In this document: piece by piece, positions 59,401-63,175 of the stretch
Layout: each line of letters opens with the position of its first letter
How positions within the stretch are numbered: position 1 is the stretch's first letter
Assembly: GCA_951640165.1 (NCBI GenBank)
Contig: OX621240.1
Coordinates: forward strand, 9,250,713-9,314,712
From: Pseudoips prasinana
Taxonomy: Eukaryota; Arthropoda; Insecta; Lepidoptera; Nolidae
DNA: 64,000 bases
Reading direction: 5' to 3'
Position numbers and translations under genes: made by a program
The notes under the pieces: generated by a model
What the model saw: the letters and a program-made list of their open reading frames with translations, nothing else
Databases searched by the model: none
What the model was told of the DNA's origin: nothing

Positions 59401-61964
59401 AAGCCAAAAATATAGTTTTTAGAATTTTTGCCTGTTTGTCTGTATGTACGTCCGGGCTAAACTCAAAAAGTACTGCATGGATTTACTTCAACTTTTGCAA
59501 GAATATTACTAAGAGGTCGGGTTAACATATAGGCTACATTTTTTTTATTTATTTACCAAACTCTAAAGATACATATTATAAATAAAAATAATTATAGTAA
59601 CACAAAAACCTCTTGGGCTTGTGCGTGCTACTTTTGTAGTCCGTTGTGTAGTTGACAAACATACTTGTATACATATTACCACGCTATCACCTACGGGGGG
59701 AAAGCTGTGATAATTTATAAAGTTTAACGCGGGTAAAACCGCGGGGCACAGCTAGTTTCCAATATAGTCTGACCTCTCATTGTATGGAAAGCCTATAAAA
59801 ATGTAGCCGAGTGTACCTACGTCAACCTGCACATATTACAGACACATTATAAATGCAGCCAGTTACAGCTCGTGTTGTCTGTATGTCAGTCATTTTTATG
59901 GTTCAACCGCTACTCAGCATTACATTGAACATTTTCCTTTCATAGTGTAACGTCGCGTGTGAGGAACGAAGCAATGTGCATGGAGGTAGTGTCGATCTTA
60001 CGTCGATGTCTACTGCAAGACGCTTTGGTTAAACAACTGCTTTATACAAGTAAGTTACCTTTTTACTTAAATAAAGACTTACTAGTTGCAGTTTTAGTCA
60101 AGACTTACTAGGAAATCAAGGTGATACACAATTTGGACTTTGAGAATTTTTTGTTCGTTGGAATACTGTATTATACATTTATTATTTTGTATAGTTAACG
60201 TTTTATCAATACCTTAACTTAACTATTTGAGAATGCAGTGTAATGTAGATTTCTATCAGGACATGGAGTAAACTAGAATAACATTATTGATTATTGCTTT
60301 CTGGTCGCTGCGATGTATGCATAGCAGATTTCAAATATGGCAGGCTCGTTGGCGTGGTTGGTTGATAGTGGCCTTTCACGCCGCAGATCTTGGGTTCGAT
60401 TCCCATCCAGGACAGATATGTGTGCATGAACATGTCTGTTTGTTCTGAGTCTGGGTGTAATTACCTATGTAAGTATAGTATTTTCAAAAGAAAAGTACTG
60501 TATCAGTCATCTGTTTTCCAAAGTATAAGCTCTGCCAGATGGCCGTGTGTGAATTATGTTCCAGGTTGTATTATGTGGAAACGTATAGTTGATGTTCTCT
60601 ACATAAATACCGTAATTTATAGTGGTGTGTTTTAATTATGGAAGACACATAAAACCGGCCCAGTCTTTACAACAATCTCCAGCTAAATTATATGTCCGAC
60701 CTGGGGCTCTACAGGCTAAGTCGCCGAACACCGATTTCTTAAATGGCGTTCAAATAAATAAAGGTTAAAAATGACTTGACCAATAGTTAAATCGGCTTCC
60801 ATGACATGTGACGTCATAAATGGTCCGGAATTGATTGTCAACGTTGAAGCCGATTTGACGATTGATTAAGTCATTTTTTACCTTTATTTATTTGAACGCC
60901 CGTAGTGCCCCTGTACTGGCAGCCATAAGCAACCATGCCCCGCGCGGCGTATATGAGATCAATGTAACCAAAGGCGTGCGCGCAATTTATTTTTACTGAA
61001 TCTTATAGGGACTACTCCTTCCCTCTTACCCACCACTGCAATTCCTGTAAGCCAGGATCTATAGTGGCACACAATCAAATAACACTGAGCGGTGATATTC
61101 AGGCATGTTCCGGGAAATCGCAAAATAAAAAAATGAGGAGTTAGCAAATGTATATTGCCGTGCATATGCTAAAGTGCCGTTATAAAATTAAATGTATCAT
61201 GTGTAATTTCTACTCTATTTAACATTCTTAAAGTGTAATTTATCTTAATAGCTCTGTTCTGTTACGGCGATCTAGTGATTACACGGTAGAATAGTTCGAA
61301 TTACTGAGTCGTAGTGAGAATCGATATTTATATACATAAGACACATATGTTTATGTCTTTTCATAGTCTACTGTTCGTACTACAATCTTTGTTCTGTTTC
61401 CTTATTTCTTATGTCCTCGTTCCGGTCACATTCCATTAAATAAATTCGCGTTTATGATGAAAAAAGTTCCATCTCCACTTTGTTCTGAATGTGGGATTTT
61501 AGAAGATGCGATACATATTATGGTGGAATGTGTTCGGAACGAGGACATAAGAAATGAGGTGTCACAAATTGCCAACAACTTAAAATAAGTTGGAGGTTGT
61601 AACATAATTTTAGAGTATCCTCTCTCTGAATCTGCTAAATATTTGTTATGTATTTGAATTTGTTGTTTTGTGTTATGTTTGTGTTGACTTTACGGAGTGG
61701 CGTAATCCATTTGGACTAAAACTCCTAAAATAAAGAAAAAAATATATATGTCTACGTACTGTGTTCTATAAAAAAATATAAGTAACATCTAATGTCTGAT
61801 TATCAGAAATTTACGATTGCGCCAAAGAGAAACTGACATTGCACGAGTCGATTCTGGAGCTGCTATACGAGCATATAAGCAAGTATCTGCCAGAACGTCC
61901 AGATCCAACGATGCTGCTTATCAATAAGTGCGTCCAGATCAATGGCGTCACAGCTGTATTAGTT
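23271..61964 (+). CDS. FANCI: FANCI, Fanconi anaemia group I protein, N-terminal half (12 exons, continues off the window)
   Basis: FANCI partners FANCD2. The pair clamps DNA at interstrand crosslinks and is monoubiquitinated in the nucleus. Exons: 23271-23369, 23448-23558, 23871-24043, 27075-27242, 29811-29941, 43459-43706, 45745-45872, 46749-46960, 48227-48431, 56363-56533, 59946-60049, 61807-61964. Together they give 1908 bp, 636 codons, all GT-AG with matching phases. Residues follow human FANCI throughout: [16 protein letters not shown] (human CSGRWDQQYVIQLTSMFK), [23 protein letters not shown] (human RDCLILVLRKAMFAN) and [14 protein letters not shown]. Lys487 aligns with the human ubiquitination site Lys523, and Ser521-Gln aligns with the Ser556 SQ site. 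The remaining half (human length 1328) is outside. Introns reach 13.5 kb and are full of transposons. Confidence 0.9.
23448..23558 (+). CDS. FANCI: FANCI exon 2
   Basis: 37 codons after acceptor tttcag, ending AAG|gtaaac, phase 0. Contains [19 protein letters not shown], aligned with the human LLRAIFKGSP region. Confidence 0.8.
23871..24043 (+). CDS. FANCI: FANCI exon 3
   Basis: 57 codons plus AT, donor gtgagt. [15 protein letters not shown] onward is a pair of solenoid helices. An apparent continuation at 24095 runs to a stop and does not match FANCI; joining to 27075 keeps frame and similarity. Confidence 0.8.
24385..24544 (+). repeat. Divergent tRNA-derived SINE (family A-like)
   Basis: Decayed copy: ttagtgaccctgactgctaa, then ttgttccccaccctggacaa, then ctgtgtctggatgtaattta. 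The order matches SINE A but with many substitutions. It abuts the Helitron at 24545. Confidence 0.4.
24545..24772 (+). mobile_element. Helitron-like element, family H1, 3' end replaced by RTE DNA
   Basis: From tctacatataataaaatcg through the H1 body to gaggtcaggtcaacatgtag, where the RTE fragment begins abruptly. The terminal hairpin and CTAG are missing. Confidence 0.65.
24862..26697 (-). pseudogene. RTE ORF: truncated endonuclease start plus reverse transcriptase in several frames
   Basis: Order on the minus strand: Pro/Arg-rich start and [11 protein letters not shown] (endonuclease start), deletion at about 26480, linker with [20 protein letters not shown] palm [20 protein letters not shown] and [27 protein letters not shown] insertion, then [31 protein letters not shown], and the catalytic [10 protein letters not shown] box, then [12 protein letters not shown]. 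Stops and shifts separate these blocks, so no active protein is possible. Endonuclease catalytic residues are gone. Confidence 0.8.
25587..25797 (+). mobile_element. Short retroposon-like insert inside the RTE ORF
   Basis: It splits the RT between GFRKGFST and IDHIHTLRQ. The sequence runs from tttttattttttttttgttc through acctgatggtaagtgatcac, cgccgcccatggacactcgc and ggtgcgttgccggcctttaa to gaccttaggtactaaag. The block around gtaagtgatcaccgccgccc is one I associate with a common lepidopteran short element. Confidence 0.65.
27075..27242 (+). CDS. FANCI: FANCI exon 4
   Basis: 56 residues including split codons, [18 protein letters not shown], then [18 protein letters not shown]. The CRWD...QL...MFK block is the clearest FANCI signature. 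Acceptor ttttcag, donor gtaagt. Confidence 0.9.
27300..27425 (-). mobile_element. RTE 3'-tail fragment, duplicated
   Basis: Two partial copies of the RTE 3' end (atcatatcagctgaaagaca, cctccacaattgctggtctt, gcgctaaacgcatccagcga) run into the larger piece at 27426. The join reads gtcgctgggaatattcaatc. Confidence 0.55.
27426..27790 (-). pseudogene. RTE LINE C-terminal and 3' end fragment
   Basis: Minus-strand frame starting about 27780 with [54 protein letters not shown], then the 3' tail. The [20 protein letters not shown] block is typical of RTE C-termini in insects. It overlaps in content with the end of the 24773-26890 copy, so it is a second insertion or a duplicate. Confidence 0.75.
28102..28235. 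repeat. 67-bp tandem duplication
   Basis: cagtaacagatgcaccatca and the following bases to attttt occur twice (28102-28168, 28169-28235) with few differences. Confidence 0.85.
28303..28455 (-). mobile_element. Helitron-like element, family H4 (partial)
   Basis: ctagctgtgccccgcggctt, taaatgatagcctatgtgtt, aatccagggtatcagctaac, ending near acaaacatacacaa. The same family is at 56089-56272. Confidence 0.6.
28905..29080 (+). mobile_element. Short RTE derivative (5' UTR joined to 3' tail), decayed
   Basis: gtcccgagggaataccttcc, gagaacgggcagcagcgttt, accaagcgtggccattgtgg are 5'-UTR-type RTE sequence. They are followed directly by gaggaggcttttgtcaagca and gttgacgtaatttggctgtg of the 3' tail type. 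Confidence 0.5.
29343..29420. repeat. (AT)n microsatellite
   Basis: About 78 bases of alternating AT with one interruption (atatct). Confidence 0.95.
29811..29941 (+). CDS. FANCI: FANCI exon 5
   Basis: Completes a split Lys codon, then [18 protein letters not shown], then [19 protein letters not shown], aligned with human LQEIPPLVYQLLVLSSKG. The donor A|gtattt at 29942 is weak, but it is the only one that keeps frame with exon 6. Confidence 0.8.
30086..30215 (+). mobile_element. tRNA-derived SINE, family A
   Basis: ttgatcgcggttagtaaagg, ctttcacgccgcgggtcatg, gttcgattcccactaaggac, then tatttgtgtacatgaacatg and ctgagtctgcatttaattat. An RNA polymerase III B-box-like GGTTCGATTCC is intact. Confidence 0.65.
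30216..31700 (-). mobile_element. 5'-truncated jockey/CR1-like LINE
   Basis: Minus-strand RT and C-terminal region. A/T-rich 3' tail near 30220-30250. Truncated at 31700, 22 bp from the end of the split transposon. Confidence 0.7.
30564..31693 (-). pseudogene. LINE reverse transcriptase, catalytic box mutated
   Basis: Three frames: 31693-31061 holds the RT ([67 protein letters not shown], then YANDMKIL where YADD is normal). 31134-30919 holds [18 protein letters not shown]. 30890-30564 holds the C-terminal [18 protein letters not shown]. Loss of one Asp of the YADD pair and two frameshifts make it dead. Confidence 0.75.
31800..32436 (-). pseudogene. Tc1/mariner transposase, C-terminal half
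   Basis: Reads [19 protein letters not shown] at the break, then [18 protein letters not shown] (second catalytic Asp), a frameshift near 32075, then [20 protein letters not shown] and [19 protein letters not shown]. The third catalytic Asp (normally PLDYFLWG) is Val here. With it, 41 residues separate the last two acids. Inactive. Confidence 0.75.
32870..35842 (+). pseudogene. LINE ORF2-like: endonuclease and rearranged reverse transcriptase
   Basis: Endonuclease: [21 protein letters not shown], then from 33032 the [26 protein letters not shown] and VTDHSSLY motifs of APE-type nucleases. Linker 33499-34104. RT in 34212-34868: [59 protein letters not shown]. The catalytic FADDTVILF and the C-terminal part ([28 protein letters not shown]) lie in the next frame, 34865-35842. 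The duplicated block sits between the RT fingers/palm and the FADD box. Several frame breaks. Confidence 0.75.
34075..34986. repeat. Dispersed 146-bp duplication inside the LINE (34075-34220, 34841-34986)
   Basis: From ctccagactactgaaaataa to catgggttgggacgg, offset 766 bp, with only a few differences (cgtgtaaaac versus cgtgaaaaac, aaaattata versus aaaattgta). The second copy is where a normal RT would continue from the palm to FADD. Confidence 0.9.
37290..37452 (+). repeat. LINE 3'-tail fragment
   Basis: catcaaagtcaaagatttat followed by agaaacactaccagaaaact and cagtaggaatccttttttaa is a common lepidopteran LINE tail. It abuts the piggyBac TTAA. Confidence 0.45.
37472..37489. repeat. piggyBac subterminal palindrome, left
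   Basis: GGTATCAAAAATGATACC, 15 bp from the left end. The near-identical AGTATCAAAAATGATACT is at 39918-39935, and GGTATCAAAATTGATACT at 37823-37840 is followed by tcatgcatt, echoing the TIR. Candidate transposase binding sites. Confidence 0.7.
37991..39886 (+). CDS. piggyBac transposase, full length (631 aa)
   Basis: A DDE transposase that cuts and pastes its element at TTAA without footprint. Layout: acidic N-terminus (1-90, with a DHVDGDP repeat at 52-65), DDE_Tnp_1_7-type core about 130-510, basic linker 546-575, and a C-terminal Cys-rich zinc-binding domain 590-624 (C590, C596, C601, C609, C612, C617, C624 spacing). Catalytic Asp candidates: D268 in RLSLDEQM, D351 in VYFDNFY, D469 in MGGVDLMD. 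D268 is at the same position as in the Trichoplusia piggyBac. The length is slightly above the classical 594 aa. No stop or shift is visible, so it may be active or recently active. Confidence 0.93.
   Translation: MAKRLAERDIEGYLRQLESGELSDDNFEEDEDEIGYYADRNDILADLEGSSDHVDGDPDHVDGDPPILFDDENGSLVSNEEVEPPPLPSTSSVSVTGNIITRNLVWKRKNLNLVEEALAFKGNTTYPQNIMELSTPYHFFSYFFEDDLLEQIVNESNKYAIQINANFTDTITVLELRKFLGILIYSSVYHFPSVRSYWSAKARFAPIADTMTVNRFEKIRQIFHMNDNVHHLPVSHSNHDRLHKIRPVIDYLNKRFVTVPFEHRLSLDEQMCATKISHFMKQYLPNKPHKWGFKFFVLCCLMGYAYRFEIYSGAQTIERLQNEPDLGVVSNTVIRLLRSVPRKVNHIVYFDNFYTNCALLYYLWGEGIYCLGTVQRNRLGKTCKLPEKKDVMKADVPRGSYCENVTHYNGLDLAATSWKDNKQVLLLSTYVGAEPVETIKRFDKKQKATIEIPCPRVVKEYNAHMGGVDLMDSYLGRYRIRMKSRKWTTRMFYHLLDMTVINAWVLYKKVLTKKGENPKQIMNLADFRTDLAESLCKYQSYNHDNKRGRPSSSRLEEVTVKKARTTRAHEQAMPTRDVRFDNVGHEREYCNKRNKCKYNNCRKLTSVLCSKCKVSLCDNRNNNCFYLFHKN
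40074..40577 (-). pseudogene. Tc1/mariner transposase, N-terminal half
   Basis: Starts in [20 protein letters not shown] (helix-turn-helix), then an [19 protein letters not shown] region, [17 protein letters not shown], a second HTH ([20 protein letters not shown]), and ends RILFSDES at the insertion junction. It pairs with the C-terminal half at 31800-32436. Confidence 0.75.
41050..41310 (+). pseudogene. LINE reverse transcriptase fragment
   Basis: [53 protein letters not shown] block with the NYRPIS motif. The similarity stops after about 75 residues. The following 41310-41660 is partly open ([17 protein letters not shown]) but unidentified. Confidence 0.65.
41840..42195 (+). mobile_element. 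PIF/Harbinger-like fragment
   Basis: A GC-rich end (gagtgacgcgcgcggcacgc, gtctcaacagcgcgcgcttg) precedes a frame from 42032: [39 protein letters not shown], stopping near 42193. The RRRR...P...L(x)EDxxRFFxxFR pattern is that of Harbinger nuclease N-termini. The catalytic domain is absent and a different repeat follows directly. Confidence 0.5.
42199..42262 (-). repeat. Terminal piece of repeat family G (ggttccgtagccaaatggc)
   Basis: gacatgacgaagccataagg then gttccgtttattgccatttg and gctacggaaccctaaaaa is the inverse of the 5' end of family G at 42558 and 49346. Confidence 0.6.
42558..43211 (+). mobile_element. Repeat family G, long copy (about 650 bp, no ORF)
   Basis: From ggttccgtagccaaatggca with a subterminal inverted repeat (gggaaccctta-type) and gtctgtctgtctgtccgtat, through ctgtactgttgaaacttggt, tatctatggataggtcttca and aacgagatctagttagtagt, to gcacttggccggtttttttt. 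Copies: 49346-49926 and, inverted, 52436-53022. The class is uncertain. Confidence 0.65.
43459..43706 (+). CDS. FANCI: FANCI exon 6
   Basis: Acceptor catccag; 82 whole codons from [16 protein letters not shown], ending [10 protein letters not shown]|gtaagt. [15 protein letters not shown] aligns with human LGRELVKHLK, and [12 protein letters not shown] with SPFSIALLLSVT. Confidence 0.85.
43776..45537 (+). mobile_element. Tc1-like transposon, TA target, dead
   Basis: 1762 bp with inverted ends CAGTCGTGGTCAACTAATTA and its near-exact complement (taattagctgaccacgactg), flanked by TA (43774-43775, 45538-45539). Ends are well preserved, coding region broken. Confidence 0.9.
44190..45153 (+). pseudogene. 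Tc1 transposase, mutated
   Basis: N-terminal HTH about 44190-44320 ([18 protein letters not shown]), frame shift, then 44307-44708 ([34 protein letters not shown]), a stop, then 44705-44890 and 44939-45154. The first catalytic Asp is Val (FSVET for FSDET). A stop replaces Gln before DNDPKHT (second Asp). [11 protein letters not shown] keeps the third acid. Only 29 residues separate the last two acids instead of 34, so a small in-frame deletion has also occurred. Confidence 0.85.
45745..45872 (+). CDS. FANCI: FANCI exon 7
   Basis: [20 protein letters not shown], then [19 protein letters not shown], ending AG|gttcgt (phase 2). Aligns with human LLKTSVVKSFKDLQLLQGS. Confidence 0.85.
45909..46160 (-). 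mobile_element. SINE family C, 5'-truncated
   Basis: Matches the body of the SINE at 57388-57755 (agccgatttcggcc, gcgcggcacatattatagtg, ttacgtgctctccgaggcac, aataccgctaactcccagat) without the tRNA-like head. Confidence 0.6.
46195..46462 (+). mobile_element. Short RTE derivative: 5' UTR fused to 3' tail
   Basis: gtgtggtgacggcgacaaat, cccatctcatcccgtggggg, tcgacccgagggaatatcta, ctgcgatcgccaacccgcct and gccaagcgtggcgattatgg are the RTE 5' region (compare 26890-26700). They are followed directly by gattcttgagggaggcttgt, ccagcagtggacttatttag and a GAT repeat, the RTE 3' end. About 265 bp with no ORF. Related copies at 28905, 55072 and 58308. Confidence 0.65.
46470..46735 (+). mobile_element. RTE LINE 3' fragment
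   Basis: Plus-strand end of the RTE: gatccgcaggcgaatgaaag, tgccaagctgaagtggcagt, ggaagacgcagcgtgggcag, gatgcgggtagctcaagact, ggcaattgtggtgatcttta. It is 5'-truncated and lies just upstream of exon 8. Confidence 0.75.
46749..46960 (+). CDS. FANCI: FANCI exon 8
   Basis: [20 protein letters not shown], then [18 protein letters not shown] and [19 protein letters not shown], aligned with human HVTQGLVELGFILMDSYG...ETFKIHEMIRQEILEQV. Acceptor ttttcag, donor gtgggt, phase 1. Confidence 0.85.
47205..47435. repeat. Dispersed repeat, LINE-related
   Basis: gtccactgttggacatggcc, gaggagtttgctgtattcac, tgctgcccgactacctgctg, ttttacgacacccacggttt, cgtagggggtggccgtgtta. These blocks are frequent in lepidopteran genomes near RTE-type ends. 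Confidence 0.45.
47442..47760 (+). mobile_element. Helitron-like element, family H1, internally rearranged
   Basis: TCTATACATATAATAAAATC start, normal 3' hairpin aacgcgggtaaaaccgcggg and cacagctag end. The middle has a local inversion: gtatgtatacagacaaacag is followed by inverted H1 sequence, then direct sequence resumes. Confidence 0.75.
47960..48175. repeat. Decayed dispersed repeat upstream of exon 9
   Basis: tgggaccgacggtgtaacgt, gccctccgaagcaaggagac, gaccggtgagag-like blocks resemble a lepidopteran repeat (compare 16920-17010). Not coding. Confidence 0.4.
48227..48431 (+). CDS. FANCI: FANCI exon 9, carries the monoubiquitination-site lysine
   Basis: Acceptor ttttttacag; reads [66 protein letters not shown], ending AG|gtatgt. 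Lys487 (codon 48415-48417) aligns with human Lys523, the site modified by the Fanconi core complex. The last 59 bp of the exon (48373-48431) are the first copy of a 78-bp tandem array that continues for four more units downstream. Which donor is used cannot be told from sequence. The first donor gives the normal FANCI length. Confidence 0.85.
48373..48746 (+). repeat. Five 78-bp tandem copies of the exon 9 end plus splice donor
   Basis: Units start at 48373, 48451, 48529, 48607 and 48685. Each has 59 bp of coding sequence ending ctctag and, in the first four, 19 bp of intron start (gtatgtatgtacatacata). 78 is divisible by three, so the frame stays open through all copies (unit peptide: [13 protein letters not shown] then [13 protein letters not shown]). 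Copy 1 differs by one base from copies 2-4. Copy 5 has a GAC to GAA change and a weaker donor (gtatttg). A 30-bp remnant (tttactctag with gtatgtatgtacatacatat) recurs at 49153-49182. Confidence 0.95.
49188..50195. mobile_element. TIR element hosting a family G insertion
   Basis: Left arm about 49188-49290 (cgttcaaacgcaaaatttag, atactttatgatgaggagta, atcacccccatgtatgtttt) is the imperfect inverse of the right arm at 50095-50195. Between them sits repeat G (49346-49926) plus about 170 bp. No ORF. Confidence 0.7.
49346..49926 (+). mobile_element. Repeat family G copy inside a TIR element
   Basis: Complete ends (tttagggttccgtagccaaa to gcacttggccggttttttct), about 580 bp. Same order of blocks as 42558-43211. 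Confidence 0.65.
50331..50520 (+). mobile_element. tRNA-derived SINE, family B
   Basis: tRNA-like head gtgtggcgcagcggctaagg (A-box-like), caggttcgagtcccgcgccg (B box), body aactatttgtgtgccccata and gagtctggatgtaatttgtg, tail taaagtaccccgcgacacag. Second copy at 55199. Confidence 0.75.
50700..51180 (+). pseudogene. LINE C-terminal fragment
   Basis: [59 protein letters not shown]: the jockey/R1-type post-RT domain (LEKVQxRFxRFLYxKxYGxY pattern). Stop near 51022, then 3' UTR and an A run at 51170. Confidence 0.7.
51370..51565 (+). mobile_element. Helitron-like element, family H5, 3' end mutated
   Basis: Starts tctactatataaaaataagt; ends ttaacgcgagtgaaatcgcg followed by gggcatagct, so the terminal CTAG is altered. 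Middle block ggtataactccagaacgcac. Confidence 0.6.
51625..51813 (+). other. Unassigned open frame after an acceptor-like CAG
   Basis: Follows directly on the end of repeat copy A. GC-richer than its surroundings: [20 protein letters not shown], then [20 protein letters not shown]. No similarity recognised to FANCI or to a transposon. Could be a piece of an unidentified element. Confidence 0.25.
51909..52140 (-). mobile_element. Helitron-like element, family H6
   Basis: ctagctgcccggtacgtgct, tcgctacg at one end (inverse of a hairpin plus CTAG) and ttgatttttatatatataga at the other (inverse of the TC start). The body has gttgttgagttataacatta. Confidence 0.6.
52436..53022 (-). mobile_element. 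Repeat family G copy, inverted
   Basis: aagaccggactggtgcaagt to atttggctacggaaccctaa on the plus strand, the inverse of 49346-49926 with a few per cent divergence. Confidence 0.65.
53023..53619. other. FANCI: Anonymous AT-rich intron 9 DNA
   Basis: No gene or repeat recognised. Short T-rich open frames only. Confidence 0.4.
53620..54190 (-). pseudogene. YqaJ-type nuclease fragment, split by a short insertion
   Basis: On the minus strand an upstream piece (about 54190-53885) reads [35 protein letters not shown]. After a 150-bp insertion (53736-53884, LINE-tail-like) it continues [35 protein letters not shown]. The FLGASPDGL...D...(V/I)KIKCP block is the catalytic core of YqaJ/lambda-exonuclease-like nucleases, common in insect transposon-associated genes. 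There are stops in the upstream part. Confidence 0.6.
54191..55071. other. FANCI: Intron 9 DNA without clear feature
   Basis: A GC-richer spot at 54535-54670 (accacgtcccggggccgcgc) is unassigned. A 79-codon T-rich open frame at 54796 has no recognisable similarity. Confidence 0.35.
55072..55175 (-). mobile_element. Short RTE derivative fragment
   Basis: atatgcccgttctctgggag, cgacttctacgacccttacg and ggatgagatgggtggtggta are the inverse of the RTE 5' region. Confidence 0.5.
55199..55390 (+). mobile_element. tRNA-derived SINE, family B
   Basis: Head gcacgtgtggcgcagcggct, B-box region cttcgagtcccgcgccggac with a short deletion before it, body and tail as at 50331, ending ctttaaaagaaaaaaaat. 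Confidence 0.75.
55574..55890 (+). mobile_element. Helitron-like element, family H1, complete
   Basis: TCTATACATATAATAAAATC to gtaaaaccgcggggcacagc, tag. 317 bp. Confidence 0.8.
56089..56272 (-). mobile_element. Helitron-like element, family H4
   Basis: ctagctgagccccgcggttt, tacccgcgttaaaatttaga, aatccagggtgtcagctaac, acaaacatacacactcacaa, ending near tatgatattagtgcga. Confidence 0.6.
56363..56533 (+). CDS. FANCI: FANCI exon 10 (SQ/TQ region)
   Basis: Acceptor tttacag; completes Arg492, then [52 protein letters not shown], donor gtaagt. Ser521-Gln falls at human Ser556-Gln, the start of the ATR-phosphorylated SQ cluster. TQ pairs follow in LTQ and STQQ. Confidence 0.85.
56575..57245 (-). 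repeat. LINE 3' region fragment, interrupted by a Helitron
   Basis: gactcacgcctgtctcccag, aggcgtaggtagagacaacg, acacctctttcgcttcgttt and, past the Helitron, aaatggccaaaccatctcag with tttttcaatctttgtgacta. These are blocks of a common lepidopteran LINE tail. Confidence 0.55.
56851..57172 (+). mobile_element. Helitron-like element, family H7
   Basis: Starts TCTATATATATAAAAATGAA, contains cacgcgtgaacggctggacc, ends aaggtctgtcgggtcagcta, g; inserted between A and T. Confidence 0.65.
57250..57320 (-). repeat. RTE 3'-tail fragment
   Basis: atcatcattatcatcataac, agctgtaagaagtccactgc, tggccaaaagcctcccccaa is the inverse of the RTE end. Confidence 0.6.
57388..57755 (-). mobile_element. tRNA-derived SINE, family C, with intact tRNA-like head
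   Basis: On the minus strand the head (57755-57680) reads gcctcgttggtctagcggta, gcgtgttcacccgcagagaa, cgaggtcctgggtttaaatc, ccgggtcgggcc. It has A-box (TGGTCTAGCGG) and B-box (GGTTTAAATCC) equivalents and Gly/Glu-tRNA-like arms. A 290-bp unrelated body follows. Because it lies in a repeat with a second, truncated copy (45909), I call it a SINE and not a tRNA gene. Confidence 0.75.
57955..58269 (-). mobile_element. Helitron-like element, family H1
   Basis: cacttgctatgccccgcggt (degraded CTAG end) through the H1 body to acaattttattatatgaata. Confidence 0.75.
58308..58485 (-). mobile_element. Short RTE derivative fragment
   Basis: gaggatataccataatcgcc, acgcgtggcagaccgatcgc, aagaagctgcttcccatccc and cccacgggatgtgatagggt are the inverse of the RTE 5' region. 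Confidence 0.55.
58845..59095 (+). repeat. Interspersed repeat with gtgggtaagagggaggga core, long copy
   Basis: gctggcttctctagttgcaa, ctctttacatcattctgtct, ttgcactggagggaagtgga, acatgcctgagcttcaccgc, tggtgggtaagagggaggga, A run. Longest copy in the window. Confidence 0.6.
59315..59754 (+). mobile_element. Helitron-like element, family H1, with a 130-bp insertion
   Basis: TCTATACATATAATAAAATC start and gtaaaaccgcggggcacagc, tag end. About 59540-59668 (ttttttttatttatttacca onward) is foreign, a LINE-tail-like piece between aggctacat and atattacca. Confidence 0.75.
59946..60049 (+). CDS. FANCI: FANCI exon 11
   Basis: [34 protein letters not shown], matching human [21 protein letters not shown]. 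Acceptor ttcatag, donor A|gtaagt (phase 1). Confidence 0.9.
60343..60560 (+). mobile_element. tRNA-derived SINE, family A, full head
   Basis: ggctcgttggcgtggttggt, ctttcacgccgcagatcttg, ggttcgattcccatccagga, tgtgcatgaacatgtctgtt, ctgagtctgggtgtaattac, agctctgccagatggccgtg. Confidence 0.75.
60703..60900. mobile_element. MITE, second copy of the 14267 family
   Basis: ggggctctacaggctaagtc, atttcttaaatggcgttcaa and the inverse arm acctttatttatttgaacgc; the outer part of the right arm is lost. Confidence 0.7.
61005..61140 (-). repeat. Interspersed repeat with gtgggtaagagggaggga core, inverted
   Basis: ggactactccttccctctta, cccaccactgcaattcctgt, aagccaggatctatagtggc, actgagcggtgatattcagg. Confidence 0.55.
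61807..61964 (+). CDS. FANCI: FANCI exon 12 (last confident exon)
   Basis: Completes Lys, then [52 protein letters not shown]|gtaagt, phase 0. Matches human [20 protein letters not shown]... and KPDLLPPLKLEACI. Confidence 0.88.
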
Positions 61965-62255
61965 GTAAGTATAACTCTTGTTCTCATGACGTTTATAAAA
62001 TAAAACATATACAACATGTAACGTAATTAACGCACACCCTCAGACACCCCAATTAGAATATTATGTTGTAATCATAATAAATACACTAATTTTTTTATTT
62101 AACATGTATATGAATACAAATAAAACTGCGATTTAAAAGTCTTATTACTTTGACTTACGGTCCATTTCAATCTGTTTTGACTGTACAGGGTTAAAATAAC
62201 GATAATTTCCGTAGTTTTAATTATTATTTTGGAATAAAAAATTACTTAATATTAA

Positions 62256-63175
62256 TTGGTAGATAAAGTATCAGACATAGTTTTGTTCGCTGATGATACG
62301 TCGCTCATATTTAAAGTAAATAGAAAGGATAAAGATCTTATTGAGCAAAATAAAACACTCAGCTTTATATCAGAATGGTTTTCGGCAAATAATCTCTTGT
62401 TAAATGCAGGGAAAACTAAATGCATCAGGTTCTCATTGCCGAATGTGAATCAAATTGTACCAACAGTTGCACTTAATGCGAAAATATTAGATTTAGTCCC
62501 ATCGACCGTATTTTTAGGATTGACACTTGATTCAAAATTGCAACGGGGTCCTCAGATTGAAAAGTTAGCAGGTAAATTAAGTTCGTCTTCCTATGCTGTC
62601 TGGAAAATAAGGCAATTGTCAGATGAACAAACTGCTAGATTAGTGTATTTCGCGTACTTTCATAGCATTATGTCGTATGGCATTCTGCTGTGGGGTTCGG
62701 CGGCTGACATAGGTACTATTTTTGTATTGCAGAAAAGAGCAGTCAGAGCCATTTATGGTTTAGGCAGTCGCGATTCTTTGCTTTGCTTTAAATTTGTTTA
62801 AAGAAATAAATATACTTACTGTGCCATCGGAATATATATATCAGAATATAATGTTTGTTAGAAAAAATATTCATAATTATAAAAAGAAAAGTGAACTGCA
62901 TAATATAAATACTAGGAATAAAAACAAACTAGCCATGCCAGGCTTTAGAGTAAGCAAAACTAATAAATCATTTTTAGGAAATTGTATTAGGTTTTATAAC
63001 AAGCTTCCTACTCAAATTACTGATCTGCCTGACACAAGTTTTAAAACACATATTAAACGTATACTTATGGCTAGGGGTTATTACACCACTAAAGAGTACA
63101 TCGATGACAAAGACGTCTGGCTCTCACTTCCTACCTGCACATTGCTCGCTGGAGATCTTGTAGCCATATAGACAT
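62256..63175 (+). pseudogene. Jockey-like LINE, C-terminal RT fragment
   Basis: Two frames joined by a shift at about 62795: SDIVLFADDTSLIFKVN (catalytic FADD), FSANNLLLNAGKTKCIRFS, STVFLGLTLDSKLQRGPQI, VYFAYFHSIMSYGILLWGS, then EINILTVPSEYIYQNIMFV, FRVSKTNKSFLGNCIRFYNK, LPDTSFKTHIKRILMARGYY. 5'-truncated directly before the FADD box. Confidence 0.8.
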